Shown here piece after piece: positions 1 through 12,300 of a stretch of DNA of 64,000 bases; the stretch's first letter is position 1; each line of letters starts with the position of its first letter. The notes below the pieces were generated by a model. That model worked only from the letters and a program-made list of their open reading frames with translations. It had not been told where the DNA came from and did not search any database. This DNA comes from Anastrepha obliqua (taxonomy: Eukaryota > Arthropoda > Insecta > Diptera > Tephritidae), in contig NC_072892.1 in assembly GCF_027943255.1 (NCBI RefSeq), forward strand, positions 162,194,792-162,258,791, read 5' to 3'. The position numbers and the translations under genes are program-made.

Positions 1-272
1 GCATAAGGATCTTATGACTGAGCTTCCTGAGCGGTCCTTAAGTCGTGATTGCCTACCCATAATTACCTCGTCCCGGAGAATGCTCAACTGAGGCTAGTCG
101 AAAGTCGGGAGTGACCAATGCTATTAAAAAAAAAATTTTTTTTATATAAATTTTTTGCATTGTGTTTTGTAGAAATCTCGTTTTTGCTTTATTTTTCTAA
201 GCCTCTGCTCTAATTCCATTAACCAATGCAAACATTTCTTAAGTTAATACGAAGTTAAGTTTGAATACTTAC
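1..272. other. intronic sequence, no gene seen
   Basis: This lies inside the next pickpocket intron. Positions 1-120 have a more even base composition than the rest and may be the edge of a repeat. No TM2-coding exon is present on the minus strand. Confidence 0.4.
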
Positions 273-391
273 ACACCGCCTCGTACCAGCTATTGCCAAT
301 CATGCGCTTGTAATACTTTGCATGAGTCTGAGCGAAATACACGCGTAACACCGACATATTCTGGGCTTGCAAGCCAATCTTTTGCATTTCA
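273..391 (-). CDS. pickpocket exon 8 (pre-TM2 segment)
   Basis: A 119 bp exon reading GEMQKIGLQAQNMSVLRVYF and then KRMIGNSWYEAV. The S-V-L-R-V-Y-F strand is the conserved last beta strand before membrane segment 2. A GTAAGT donor at 267-272 leads out of the window; no continuation is visible in 1-266. Confidence 0.85.
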
Positions 392-3300
392 CTGCAATTA
401 AAATTTCAAATAGTGCGGAAAATAAATGAAGAAATTTAATATAATATTTGGAGATATATTGGGGTGTCCTTGAATATAAATAGAAAATTGTATGTCACTA
501 GCCCCTAGTACGAGTAAATAATACAGTAGACAAAGACCATTACTTACCCGGCTCCCTTACCTGTTTCTTTTTTTTTAACGATGTCATAGTCTACTGATAC
601 CACCTTAAGTAGATTCGCCTTGGAACAACCCTATTTGTGTTTTTTTGCAAGTACAGATTTTTCTTTTGTCAAATAAATGATTGAGAAATCAAGAGTATCT
701 ATTAGGCCGGGTCGATTTGTGGGGAGGCAAAAAATCGCCCATTGCTCTGTGAAAATCATATTCTAGGGATCAAAATAAGAAACTTTGCCGAAGGAACCAT
801 ACCTCTAAAACAAATTCTGATGTCCCTCAATTTGGGTCGAACTTTTTAGTTTCTTTTCTATAACTCTGTTCTGACTAAATAAATTTCTTAAGAGAAAAAT
901 TAGATATTATTATATATATAAATATAATTATAAATAAAAAAAAATAAAGAAAAAACATAGCCATTTACCTGATTTTTTCATGTAAAAGCCAAAAATGGTG
1001 ATATTTTGAAATGATTGTGTGGGTAAGCCCCCAGGGGAGTTCCAGGGGGTGTGCCACTGGCATGGGTGGATCGGCCGTCCAAAGTTAGTGGGGGTCGGTC
1101 ATACATTTGGACTCGATTGGAGCACTCTAAATGGGTCAAAGTGGGATTTTTCAAAATTTGCCCCTACCCAAAAGTTCGACCCAAATTGGGGGACATCAGA
1201 ATTCGTTTTAGAGGTATGGTTTCTTCGGCAAAGTTTCTTAGTTTGATCCCTAGAATACGATTTTCAGCAATGAGCGATTTTTAAATCGACCCGCCTTAGT
1301 ATCTATACCAACATTTTGGCTTTATTAGCTCGCAAATTTCAAGTAATTTCGTGTTTAAAAAAGCTTTCGAGCATTAGGTTTTCTCGACTGAATCTTATCC
1401 GGTCGATCCAATTTAATATCTTTCACTTTTCCCAACAAAGTTGGTCTTACTTTTACTACTTTAATGTCTATAAAAAGTAGTACAAAGAAGTCAAATCAAG
1501 CGGATATCAAAAGTTTATCCGAAAGATATGGCCACATCAGCCCTTGTGCCATGTTGCACATTCTTGCTGGAACCATTTGACACTTAGAAGCTCGCTATTA
1601 GCTATAACGTAGACTCCACTTTCAACTCTTTGAAAAAGTATGGGTAAATGATATAAATCTTACTTCACGCATACAAAACTGTGTGCTGAAATCGAATGAA
1701 GTCGATCAATTAATTTGTTTCGAAAGAAAGAATCTCAGTGAGTCATATGGCCCTGTACGACTTGAAGATGATATCTACCTCATTCGGTACAATGACGAGT
1801 TTGACACACTTATCAGATGTGCAAATGTTTGCAGAAACATTAAAATGGATTAGTAGAACTAGTAAAACAGATCTTTGAAACACATCCACAAGGCAAAAGT
1901 AGAAGAGTTCGGCCAAGTAAAAGATGGAGAGATGGCATAGAAGAAGGCATACGAGCTGTGGGCATATTTGATGTTTGAAGAAAACCTAAACACCGAATGG
2001 CGTGGAGGCGAATTGTAATGGAAGCAATAGTTCACCCCGCACTGTGACGTTTGGTGATGATGAAGATGATAATGATGATGGGCAAATGATGCCTCCGTTA
2101 GTAAACGATCGTGGGTATGCCGGCTAAACGCTCTGTGAAAATTGTTTACTGAACACTGATTTCGGAAATAAATGTCCACGATCTATAAACATTGTATGGT
2201 ATTTTTTCAGTGCATACTGAGAAGAATTGTCGAAAGCATAAGTTTACTTGAGAGCTGATTTAACAAAAATGCCTTTCGAAGGTAATGCACTTTAATAAAA
2301 GGTTTTCCGATAAGACAGGGTCTGTGTTGAAATGAAATACAGTAATTACAAGCAAATGTAATACCATTTCGAGTGGTAAAAAAGATCTTCATGGCATCAT
2401 TTAAATGTCTCCGTGACGTAATGGAGAAGGTTGATGAGATTTAGATTGGCGCACTGCCCCAGGCCGTCAGTCTCCTTCTCTGAAATGTCTTCACGGCTTC
2501 TGCAACGGGAGTTAAATGGTAGACCTAGCTTTTCCGCGTGTGAGCCGATCGTCCAATGACCGGTAAAAACATCTACGGGTTTGGAAATTGAATGACGTAC
2601 TGGGGCCCCGGGGTTCTCAAAATAGCACATGAAAAAGTGAAGCTCCATATTTTCTGCGCTCTCATGAGAAATAAGTTGTGCAATTCACCTTTAACAACAG
2701 TCAGGCGGATGCCGATTACCGGGTAGAAGGTCTCTGAGACGAATTCAGTCCCCTTCCTTGTAAGCTCATCAGCATTTTAATTTACCTCTATGGTTCTATG
2801 ACCTGGAACCCAGATCAGATAAATGTTATCTGCACACCCAAAAAATTTGATATCCTCCTTACAGGAGTTGACTAATTTAGAACTGCACCATGTCGTCGTC
2901 AGAGCCTCGATCACGGCTTGACTATCGGAGAAAATGTTAATGTCTCTCTCGCTCCTACGTTCCCTCTTCATCGATTCCCATGCCTGCAGGATCGCATCTG
3001 CCTGAAAACATTTGCAGTATTCGGTAGTTTAAAGATAATTAATAGATTTGCTGGTTTAGAGAAAACCCCTGCTTCGACTCCCGATTCCATCTTGGAACCA
3101 TCAGTGAAGACAGAGGTGAAAGCTTCGGTGCAGATTTTCCCCTCGATCCAATCCTGCCTGTTTGGAAAGATTGCTCTAGCACGACCGTCAAACTCTAGTT
3201 TGCGGATAGAGAGATCTGTTCGAAGTTCAGAGAAATACAGTTTTAACTGCCCAAAAACGCTACCATCTCCTTTGAGAGATTGCCTCCAGACACCAACCTC

Positions 3301-6300
3301 CTTTAACCTGATTTCCTTTAAGCAGTGATGGCAATAACGTGAAAGTCGATGGGAAGTAAGTGCAAAATGAGATTCAGCGAAGCACTGAGGCAAGTTCTAC
3401 ATGATCCGCTGGTGTCAAGGCATGCAGTCCTTTGCACCCTCTCCAGCTTAGTGATATTCCCTTCCGAAAAGCTTCCCACTAAGCCAATTGGTAAAGCTCT
3501 TCGGAGGATATATTCCTCCGTTCAACACGTAGTAAAAAATTTCAAGCTAACCGATTTTTTAAAACCTAAGCCCAGGTCTGGGCGTCCAACAATACTATCG
3601 GTCCGAGAAGTGCGCAGCATAATCAATATCGCTAAAGTTAATCCGCGAAAGAAAAGTATTTATGCGGAAACTGCTGTGGTATAGTCGCCGTTTATTTCAC
3701 TTGCGAACAGGAGAAAGCATATTGAAGCAAATAATTATATGTGAAAGCCTCCAGAGTTTTAGAAACAAGCCATTTTTTCAGACGAGAGTCAATTTTATAT
3801 TTTAGGGATAAGAGCTCGTCTAATTATTTGGCGCAAGTCAAGCACTGCTCTTGAGAAACAAAATCTTGTTGGTACAGTCAAACACGGCGGTGATGGAGTT
3901 TATGGTATTGCGGAATGTGATGTGGGTCAGTTAAAATTTATTGAAGTGAAAATGGTTAAATGCTGGTATTTGAAAAAATAAAGGAATTTGAAACAAAGTT
4001 CCGAAAATCTTGGCTTATCGAGAACGTTTTGCTTCCATCAAGATAACGACCTAAAAGGCAAAATACATAACCGAGATCGTTAAGCTTTGGTTCTTGTACA
4101 ACGCTCCAAAATAGCTCTAAACACCACCAAGGACGCCGCCCGATCTGAATCCTATTGAGCATCTGTAGGATCTATTGGAAAAAAAGAGTGGTAAGTAAAG
4201 TGGCTTTGGAGAAGTGCTATGCGGGCTGGATAGACGAAGATTACAGCTGAGAAAACAAAGCAAATGGGTTGAATGATGTTCTAAATCATCGTGGGTATCC
4301 AACAAAATATAAATTTCTGTTTTTGTATATTATTTATAAAGCATTTTCCATATGTTTTAAAACTGAACGCAGACTTTTTGCTGTACTTACCGTTATGAAA
4401 CAATTAAGTTAGGAATCTCTTTATTTTCTTTTACTTTTGTTAAGAATGCAATGAACAAAAAAATAAATAAATAAAACATGCCTTCAACTAAAATTTACCT
4501 TTTGTTTTGCAATCAACTTAAAAATATTTGTAAGCAGACTTTATGAGCTAAGTGTACCTAGAGCAAATTTAAATAGTTCTATGAAGATTTGTTCAATTGC
4601 TTTTGGTACTCACCCTGCCGTGCTGCTGGCTATGAAGCGATCGATCGGTAAAGCCATTAGTGACACTTCGTTTTGAATATCATCACAGGCTGGCAAGCAA
4701 TCGGGACAAAAAAGGGCCTCCTGCGAAGCACGAGCTAAGCCAGGTATAGGTTCGCGTTGGGTAAGAACGTTGTTCCATTTAACTGTCAAATAATTTAGAA
4801 AAAATTACTTTATATATTTATTATTTTTAATTTTATATATTTATTTAAAATAATTAGTTGTTATTTTAGCCTAATAATTTAGGAATTGTAAGTTATAGCT
4901 GCTATTTCGGAGATCAATACTTCTAGTTTTAAGATTTCTTCTTAGTGCGTCCACTCTAAACAATTTTTGATTACCGAAATGCCTAAAAAAATGAATTTTG
5001 TTACAAGTAAAGAGTGAGAATCCGAGTTTGAAGTGAAGAAGGGAATTCTCAGGTTAAGATTGCCAATTTGATGGATGAGATGCGCAGTCCAATGTGCAAC
5101 TAAGGCCCTCGCTAAACTTGAAAAAAAGTTTTTTATTCTTGTTTTCATTATTTTATTTTTTGATCCATTATTAAAAAATAAAAATGTTTTTTGTCCATAC
5201 GAGGTTCATTCAAAAAGTTGTCAACCTTCAAAAAATGGTCTTCACTTGGACAATGGACACCGATATAGCCGGTTCTAAAAAATTTAAATGACGTAGAATT
5301 GATGTCGCTATCGTGTGAACTAATATAGGATCATATGGAAGAAAAAATTTTAGTCTTTTTTTCGGACCTTTAAAGTAAAAATAGGTTCAACAAAGGGGTT
5401 TTCATTGTTGGACGTCCGCCATTTTGTCAAGTTTTATTTTTTTAAAGATCGTAGTTCACGCGATAACGCAAGACATTCACACTGAACAAGAACCTGTTTG
5501 TCTTTTTGATTTCAAACACCTGTGAGTCCCGAAGTTCGTGTCGCTAGCGGCATACCTTGTTTTGGAAGACCATTTTTGGAAGGCTGACAACTTTTTGAAC
5601 GAACCTCATATGGCCAAACCAAATTAAATTTTTTAACAATGGTTCAAAAAATAAAGTACGAAATAAAAGAACAGCTTAGTTTACATCGTTTTAAAATATC
5701 AACAACCATAGCTTCTTATCCTAATCGAATTTCGAAAAAAGAACACAAATCTTCAAAATGATTTTTTTCTTTCCTACAGGTATTTGGAACACCTGGTGTG
5801 ACGTTCGTGAGTCGATAATTTGTACTTTTTACAGGTAATTAAAGCATTCAATTAAAGAAAAAAATTAAATTAAATCATGGAATATTCATGGGCTTATTTT
5901 CTATGGCTTTCTTCTTGGAGTAGACCAAGACTAGTATACCAATAAACTCGTTATGTTTTTAGTAATATCACACCATATAGGCTCTAGACTCTACATCAAG
6001 AGATATACAGTAAAAGACTTAGTAATGAGAATAATTTAAAACTGTTCATGTATTTTTTTTGTTTTTTGGAATTCATATTTGTTTATAATTTAAAAAAATC
6101 AAATTATTTCAACTACGGGTGGCCGCCGTAGCTTAATGGTTTGGTGCGTGGCTACCATTCGGCTAGGTACAAATCTCCGTGCATAAAAGACCAAAATGAC
6201 AAAGGTTTTTTCTAATAGTGGTCGCCCCTCGGTAGTCATTGGCAAACCTCCGACTGTATTTCTGCCATGAAAAATCTCCTCATAAAAAATCATTGCCGTT

Positions 6301-9300
6301 CGAAGTCGGCTGACAACTGTAGGTCCCTCCATTTGTGGTACAACATCAAGACGCACGCCACAAATAGGAGGAGGAGTTCAATTAGTTAAAAAAAAAACGA
6401 ATTTAATCATTATAAAACTAGCTTTTTTGAACATTTTTAATATTTAGTAGGTACACTACCGTTATCAATCACTGTGTGAAGGCGTCATGGCAATGATCCA
6501 ACTAGTTGGGTAAGCTTTTCTTACTTTGTTTAATTACCTCTTTCTTTATAGATTTTACATCAGTTACTATACTTTGACGACTTTTTTCTCTAAAAGCTCC
6601 CAAACATGCTCCATAGGATTTAACTCCGGTCTCCGCGGCGGCATTGTAGTTGGCTGGGTGCGTAATATGAGAGACATTCTTTGACAATTAGTGCAGTTTG
6701 CTCATTGTCTTGTTGGAAAACCCCATCCTATCTAAGACACAATCTTTCTACTGATGGCATCAAATGTTGTGCCAACACGTTTTTATATTTATGTCGGTCC
6801 ATAGTACCTTTAATAAAGTCCATTTCCAACGTCAGTTGCAAATGTAGCTCCCCAAACCATTGCGCTACTAATTTCCATATCTGCATTTCTTCTCCTCCAT
6901 ATTTAGCCCCGCCATCACTTCCAAATATGTTGAACTTCGATTCGTCAGTAAGCCGATGGCGACGGTTTTTTTCTGAAATCAGAGGCATTTTACGTGGTGG
7001 CCTGGTGAAATACCCGGTGAAGATATCTCTTAATAGTTCTTGGATGAAAACTTTTTCCAAATGTCTCCACGATATGTTGAACATGTTTTCGCTACGTCAA
7101 TTCAGGACAATTTCAACCATGGATCGCTTTACACCGAAACAACGCGCTGAAATAGTCGCATATCGCAAAAAGTATCGCGGCAAACATGCACCGTCTGACA
7201 ATACTATTCGTCGTTTGGTGTTCAATTTTTTTGAGCACGCGACAGTAGGAGTTCGTCAATATGCCGTTCATCAACGACCAAGACGTTCCAATGAACTTAT
7301 TGAAGTAGTGCGGGAGAGCGTTGCCCAGGAGCCAACAGTGTTATATCGTCGTCGCGCTCAGCATTTTGACGTCAGTGAAACCACAATGCGGAGCATTTTA
7401 TAGGATGATTTAAATTTGTTTCCGTATAAAGTTCAATTGACACCAGGAATATTGGCGGCAGACCATTCACGTTGCTTGGAATACGGCCAAACAGTGGCTC
7501 GAATGGTAGACACTGAACCCAATTTTTGAAGCAAATTTTAATGACTGACGAGGCACATTTTAACCTCTCGTAAATAAACAAAATTTCCGCATTTGGGGAA
7601 CTGAGAATCTACACGAGGTCCATGAAAAGCCATTGCGTGACCGGAAAGTAACTGTTTGGGCCAGCATTTGCGCCAAAACCATCATTTACCGAGAAAACGA
7701 AACGGTCGATGGAAACCGATATAGATGGATGTTGGCTCATTATGTGTGTCCGCAAAAGCGTGAGAAAGGTTTAGACGGTTACTGGTTTCAACAAGACGGT
7801 GCGCCCCGCCACACTGCGAATGCAGAACGAAAATTCCCGGGACGTCTAGTGTCAAAAAGAGGCGGCATCGACTGGCCCCACAGATCGCCTGACTTAACCT
7901 TACCTTTTCTATTTTAACACCGATAAACCATCAGTAGTTAAGATTACAAAATTTTAGTTCTTAGCGTCGGACATGATTCAGTGGACGAGACTGTATAGTG
8001 AATTAGACTAATGCCAGAAAAGTGCTAGTGTTTGAAAATACCGAAAACCCGGAAATCATTTTATATATTATATAATGTGGTGCAAAATTAATCATCCAAT
8101 TTAGTTTTTAAAGTATTGGGGTAGTCAGAATTTTCAAAAAATAGATTTTTTTTTTGTATTTGCTTGAAGTATAATCTCTTAAAAATATTGTGTGAAAATT
8201 TGAAGTGAATCCGACAAATACTTTTCGAGTTACTCAACAATTAACAGAGGGCGCTCGGGCGCTCCGGTTCGTTCGAGAGCAAGTAGCAAAATGTGAATGT
8301 TTTTTTCTCAAAACTATGTTTTTTTAACTGGTGATCACTGTAACTTAAAAACCGCTTGGTAGATTTCAATAAAATTTGTACTGCTTTTGAAACCCATAAA
8401 ACACTCGTGTCTGATGGAAGGATTTTTTTCTTCAAAAATTTTGTTTTTTTTTATAAAGGGTGGTTAAGTTTTAAGGGCCGGTGCTGATTTGGAATAAAAT
8501 ACAATTTTTTAGCAAATTATTATCATTTCTCTTTATTATGATAATATTGGTATAGTTCAATTATATGTAGAACAAAATATTGGCCAAATGTCCCCCGCGG
8601 CCTCGGCGGCACACCTCCATCCGATGGTCCAAATTTTCGATGACGCTGAGGCATAATTGAGGTTCTATGGCGTTAATGTGCCGAATTATCTCATCCTTTA
8701 GCTCTTGAATTGTTGCTGGCTTATTGACGTACACCTTTTCTTTCAAATAACCCCAAAGAAAGAAGTCCAACGGTGTCAAATCACATGATCTTGGCGGCCA
8801 ATTGACATCGCCCCGACGTGAGATTATTCGGCCATCAAATGTTTCGCGCAAAAGAGCCATTGTTTCGTTAGCTGTGTGACAAATGGCACCGTCCTGTTGA
8901 AACCACATATCGTTCACATCCATATCTTCCAATTCAGGCAATAAAAAGTTCGTTATCATCTCACAGTAACTGCCTGACCGGCCTCATTTTGGAAAAAATA
9001 CGGCCCAATGATGCCGCCGACCCATAAACCGCACCAAACAGTCACTCTTTGGGGGTGCATTGGTTTTTCGGCAATCACTCTTGGATTATCATTCGCCCAA
9101 ATGCGGCAATTCTGCTTATTGACGAATTCACTGAGTTGAAAATGTGCCACATCACTGAAGATGATTTTCGTCGAAAATTGATCATTCACTGTTGCCATTC
9201 CTGCCACCATTCTGACCATTGACGACGCTTGGAATGGTCAAGAAGCTTTAGTTCTTGAGTCGATTACACCTTGTAAGCGTGTAAATGCAAGTCTTTATGC

Positions 9301-12300
9301 ATAATGTTCATCAACGACGAGCGTGAGAGGTGCAATTGTTGGGCACGACGACGAGTGGTGGACGGCTCTTCAACCACACTATCGCGAACAGCAGCAATAT
9401 TTTCTGCAGTACGAGCTGTACGAGCATGCACTGGTGTTTTCACATCTCCTACAGACCCGGTTTGCTCAAACTTTTGCACAATTTTTCCGATTATACGCAC
9501 ATTTGGACGATTAAATTGACCGAAAAAAATCACGAAGTGCGCGATATGCATTTTGATTTGAACGCCCGTTTTCATAATAAGCCTGAATAACTTTAACGCA
9601 TTACTTGGTTGTGTATCTTTACATGGTTTAAATTGAGTTAATCTGGCATTGAAAAATATTGAATAAAATACAAAAAAAGTTTTGACGTTTAGGTGTGGTT
9701 TAGATTCAATATCGGCCCTTAAAATTTAACCACCCTTTATAATTAATTGTCGTTTTTTTTCTCGAAGATCTGAAAAATATTTCCTAAGGCCGCTATATTG
9801 TTAATTTTGAAAAAAAAGCTTCGATCACACAAATTTCTCTTGTCCGATTGATTTTAGATGAATCTCCAAGGACTTGTGATGATCACCGCAAGGACTTTTG
9901 CAGAAACGGCGATAACTTTTACAATTATTATTTTTTTTTTTTTTGAAATTTTGCTAAAGTCAAATCGAAACATGATGTATTAATGCTATGTGATGGAAGA
10001 CACCACTTTGATACATTCAATTCCCATGTTTTGGAGTTGCCTCAAGGAAGCGTTTCTAAAACATTGGTGCAATCGTATCAAAAATTAAATCAAGGACAAT
10101 ATTTACAACACATGGAACCATTAAAATGTACATACATACATACACATATACAACATTTATTTCAATATTTCCATATTAAACTCACATCTATAGCTCAGCA
10201 GACAATGCGCATGGTAGATTGTACAAACCACTAAATCACTTACGTCTGACACCAATTCGAGAGGCATATAAAATGGTATGCAACGGCACAGTGCCAACAT
10301 GCTGAGCATGCGGCAACGCGTTATGCAGTTTGCCAAACTATAATGAAAATGTCCGGTATTTATGTACTTTGGAAAATCGTCATTGAAATAGCACTTGCGC
10401 TACATACAAAACAAAAAAGAAGGCATTACTAATAATGGAAAAGGAATAAAGTTAAAGATGTTCACTTACTGTTTGTGGACTGTACGAACGTAGGCTCGGT
10501 TCCGTAAAGACCAACAGCGAGCGCAATGAGATAAAAGCCTCGGCGCTATTGGTTAGAAACAGTTCATGTGCTTCACCTGATATTGCATCAGGAAATACAG
10601 CTGGATGGTGTACAATAACAATATAGCCATCAACGGGAAATATTGGTGTAAAATAGTCTTGATGAGTGGTGTTCAGAATGACTGTGAATCCCAATTCTGA
10701 GCTAGCAAAACGATTACGATGATTACGATTTTGGTAGCTGAAAATATTGAAAACGAACTATAATAGTGAGACTTGAAAAAAAAAATACTAAATAATGAAT
10801 TGATCTAATTAATTTGGTGAGTTGTAGTGGTATGCAGTTGGTGCCTTCCTCGACATTGAGAGGCTTTTAATAACGTCCTTTCGGGGGTAATCACAAAATC
10901 TCTGAGTAGGCTGGGATTTATCTACAGAATTCTTAGCGACAGAACGGTCGTGGTAGAGTGGAGAGTGGATCATTGTTATCAATGACTTGCTGGAGCAGCT
11001 GATAAGGAGGGGCTGTAGGATGATTGCCTATGCGGATGATGTGGCATTAATTGTTAGAGGAAAGTTTGTAGATACCCTGTACGATTTGATGCAGGGATAT
11101 CTGAACATAGTTTTTCGTTGGGCAGCGGACTGCGGCTTGTCGGTGAATCCTCTTAAGACGCAGCTCGTCCTTTTCACGAGGAATTATAAAATTCTCAGAG
11201 CTCAACTCCCATCGATAGGTCCGCTCCGTTCGTGCTTTCTGACATGGTGAAATATCTAGGACTAATCCTTGACAGTAAACTAACCTGGCGCTGAAAGCTC
11301 ACCCTCTGTCTCCATCAAAGTGGAAAATCATGCGATTCGGCACTGCAAAACCTTATTGCTAGGGTAGAGCTGGCCATCGACAGGAGAGACTACGCAATGG
11401 GCATCTTTTTATACATAGAGGGGTGTTTGATAATGCCACTTTTGACAGTATGTGCAGCTTTGCTAGCAGACACGGCGCAGACCGGGTGCTATTGAATTGG
11501 ATTCGTTCGATGCTGGCCCAAAGAATCGTTTCGGTGCGAGCAGAGGAAGATCTGCTGGTGTCATACGGGGTTAATAGTCTGGTGCATGGTACTCGATCCT
11601 CTGTTTACCACCTTAAACGACTCGGAAGTCTATGCACAAGCATATGCGGACCACGTTGCCTGTTTGGTAACAGGCACTTCGCTTATGAACATCTGCAGAA
11701 AAGTGCAGAAAACTCTGGATCTGATCCACACTTGGTGCTGTGCGAATGGGCTATCGGCAAATCCCACTAAGGCTGGTATTGTACTCTTCACCAGAAGGAG
11801 TAAGCTTGATGGACTCCTTCTGCCTAAGCTAAAAAGAGTCACAATCCAGCTATCCAAGGAAGTTAAATATCTTGGTGTAATACTCGATAGTAAACTCCTC
11901 TGTAAATCACACGTTGAAACAAAGACATCCAAAGCACTGACAGCCTTCAGGCAGTGCAAGGGTGTTTTTGAAAAAACGTGGGGTCTTTCTTCTAGCAAGG
12001 TCCTATGGATCTACATGGCTTTGATAAGACCTATTATCACCTATTCATCAGTGGTCTGGATGAGAAGACTCACTCTCGTGGAAGTCAGGAGGATCTTATC
12101 GAGACTACAACGCATTGTGGCCATCTGTTGCGTCGAAGCTTTTCCGACTACTTCAGGCCCGGCATTAGTAGATGCTCTGATAGCTTTCCCACCATTTGAT
12201 GTTGTCATCCAAGGAGAGGCCTTCAACGCCATCTGCTGGCTGAAACACAATGGGAACTAGTACGGTTCCTGTCCGGCATTGGAAAACAGAGAAGGCGTGG

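Noticed and set aside
1..266. Last pickpocket exon (TM2)
   Set aside because: No hydrophobic GxS-type segment is encoded on the minus strand here; it must lie outside the window.
10237..10242. GTAAGT donor ending pickpocket exon 6 early
   Set aside because: Using it breaks the phase with exon 7 and drops the expected VCTIYHAHC cysteine pair; the GTGAGT at 10180-10185 fits both.
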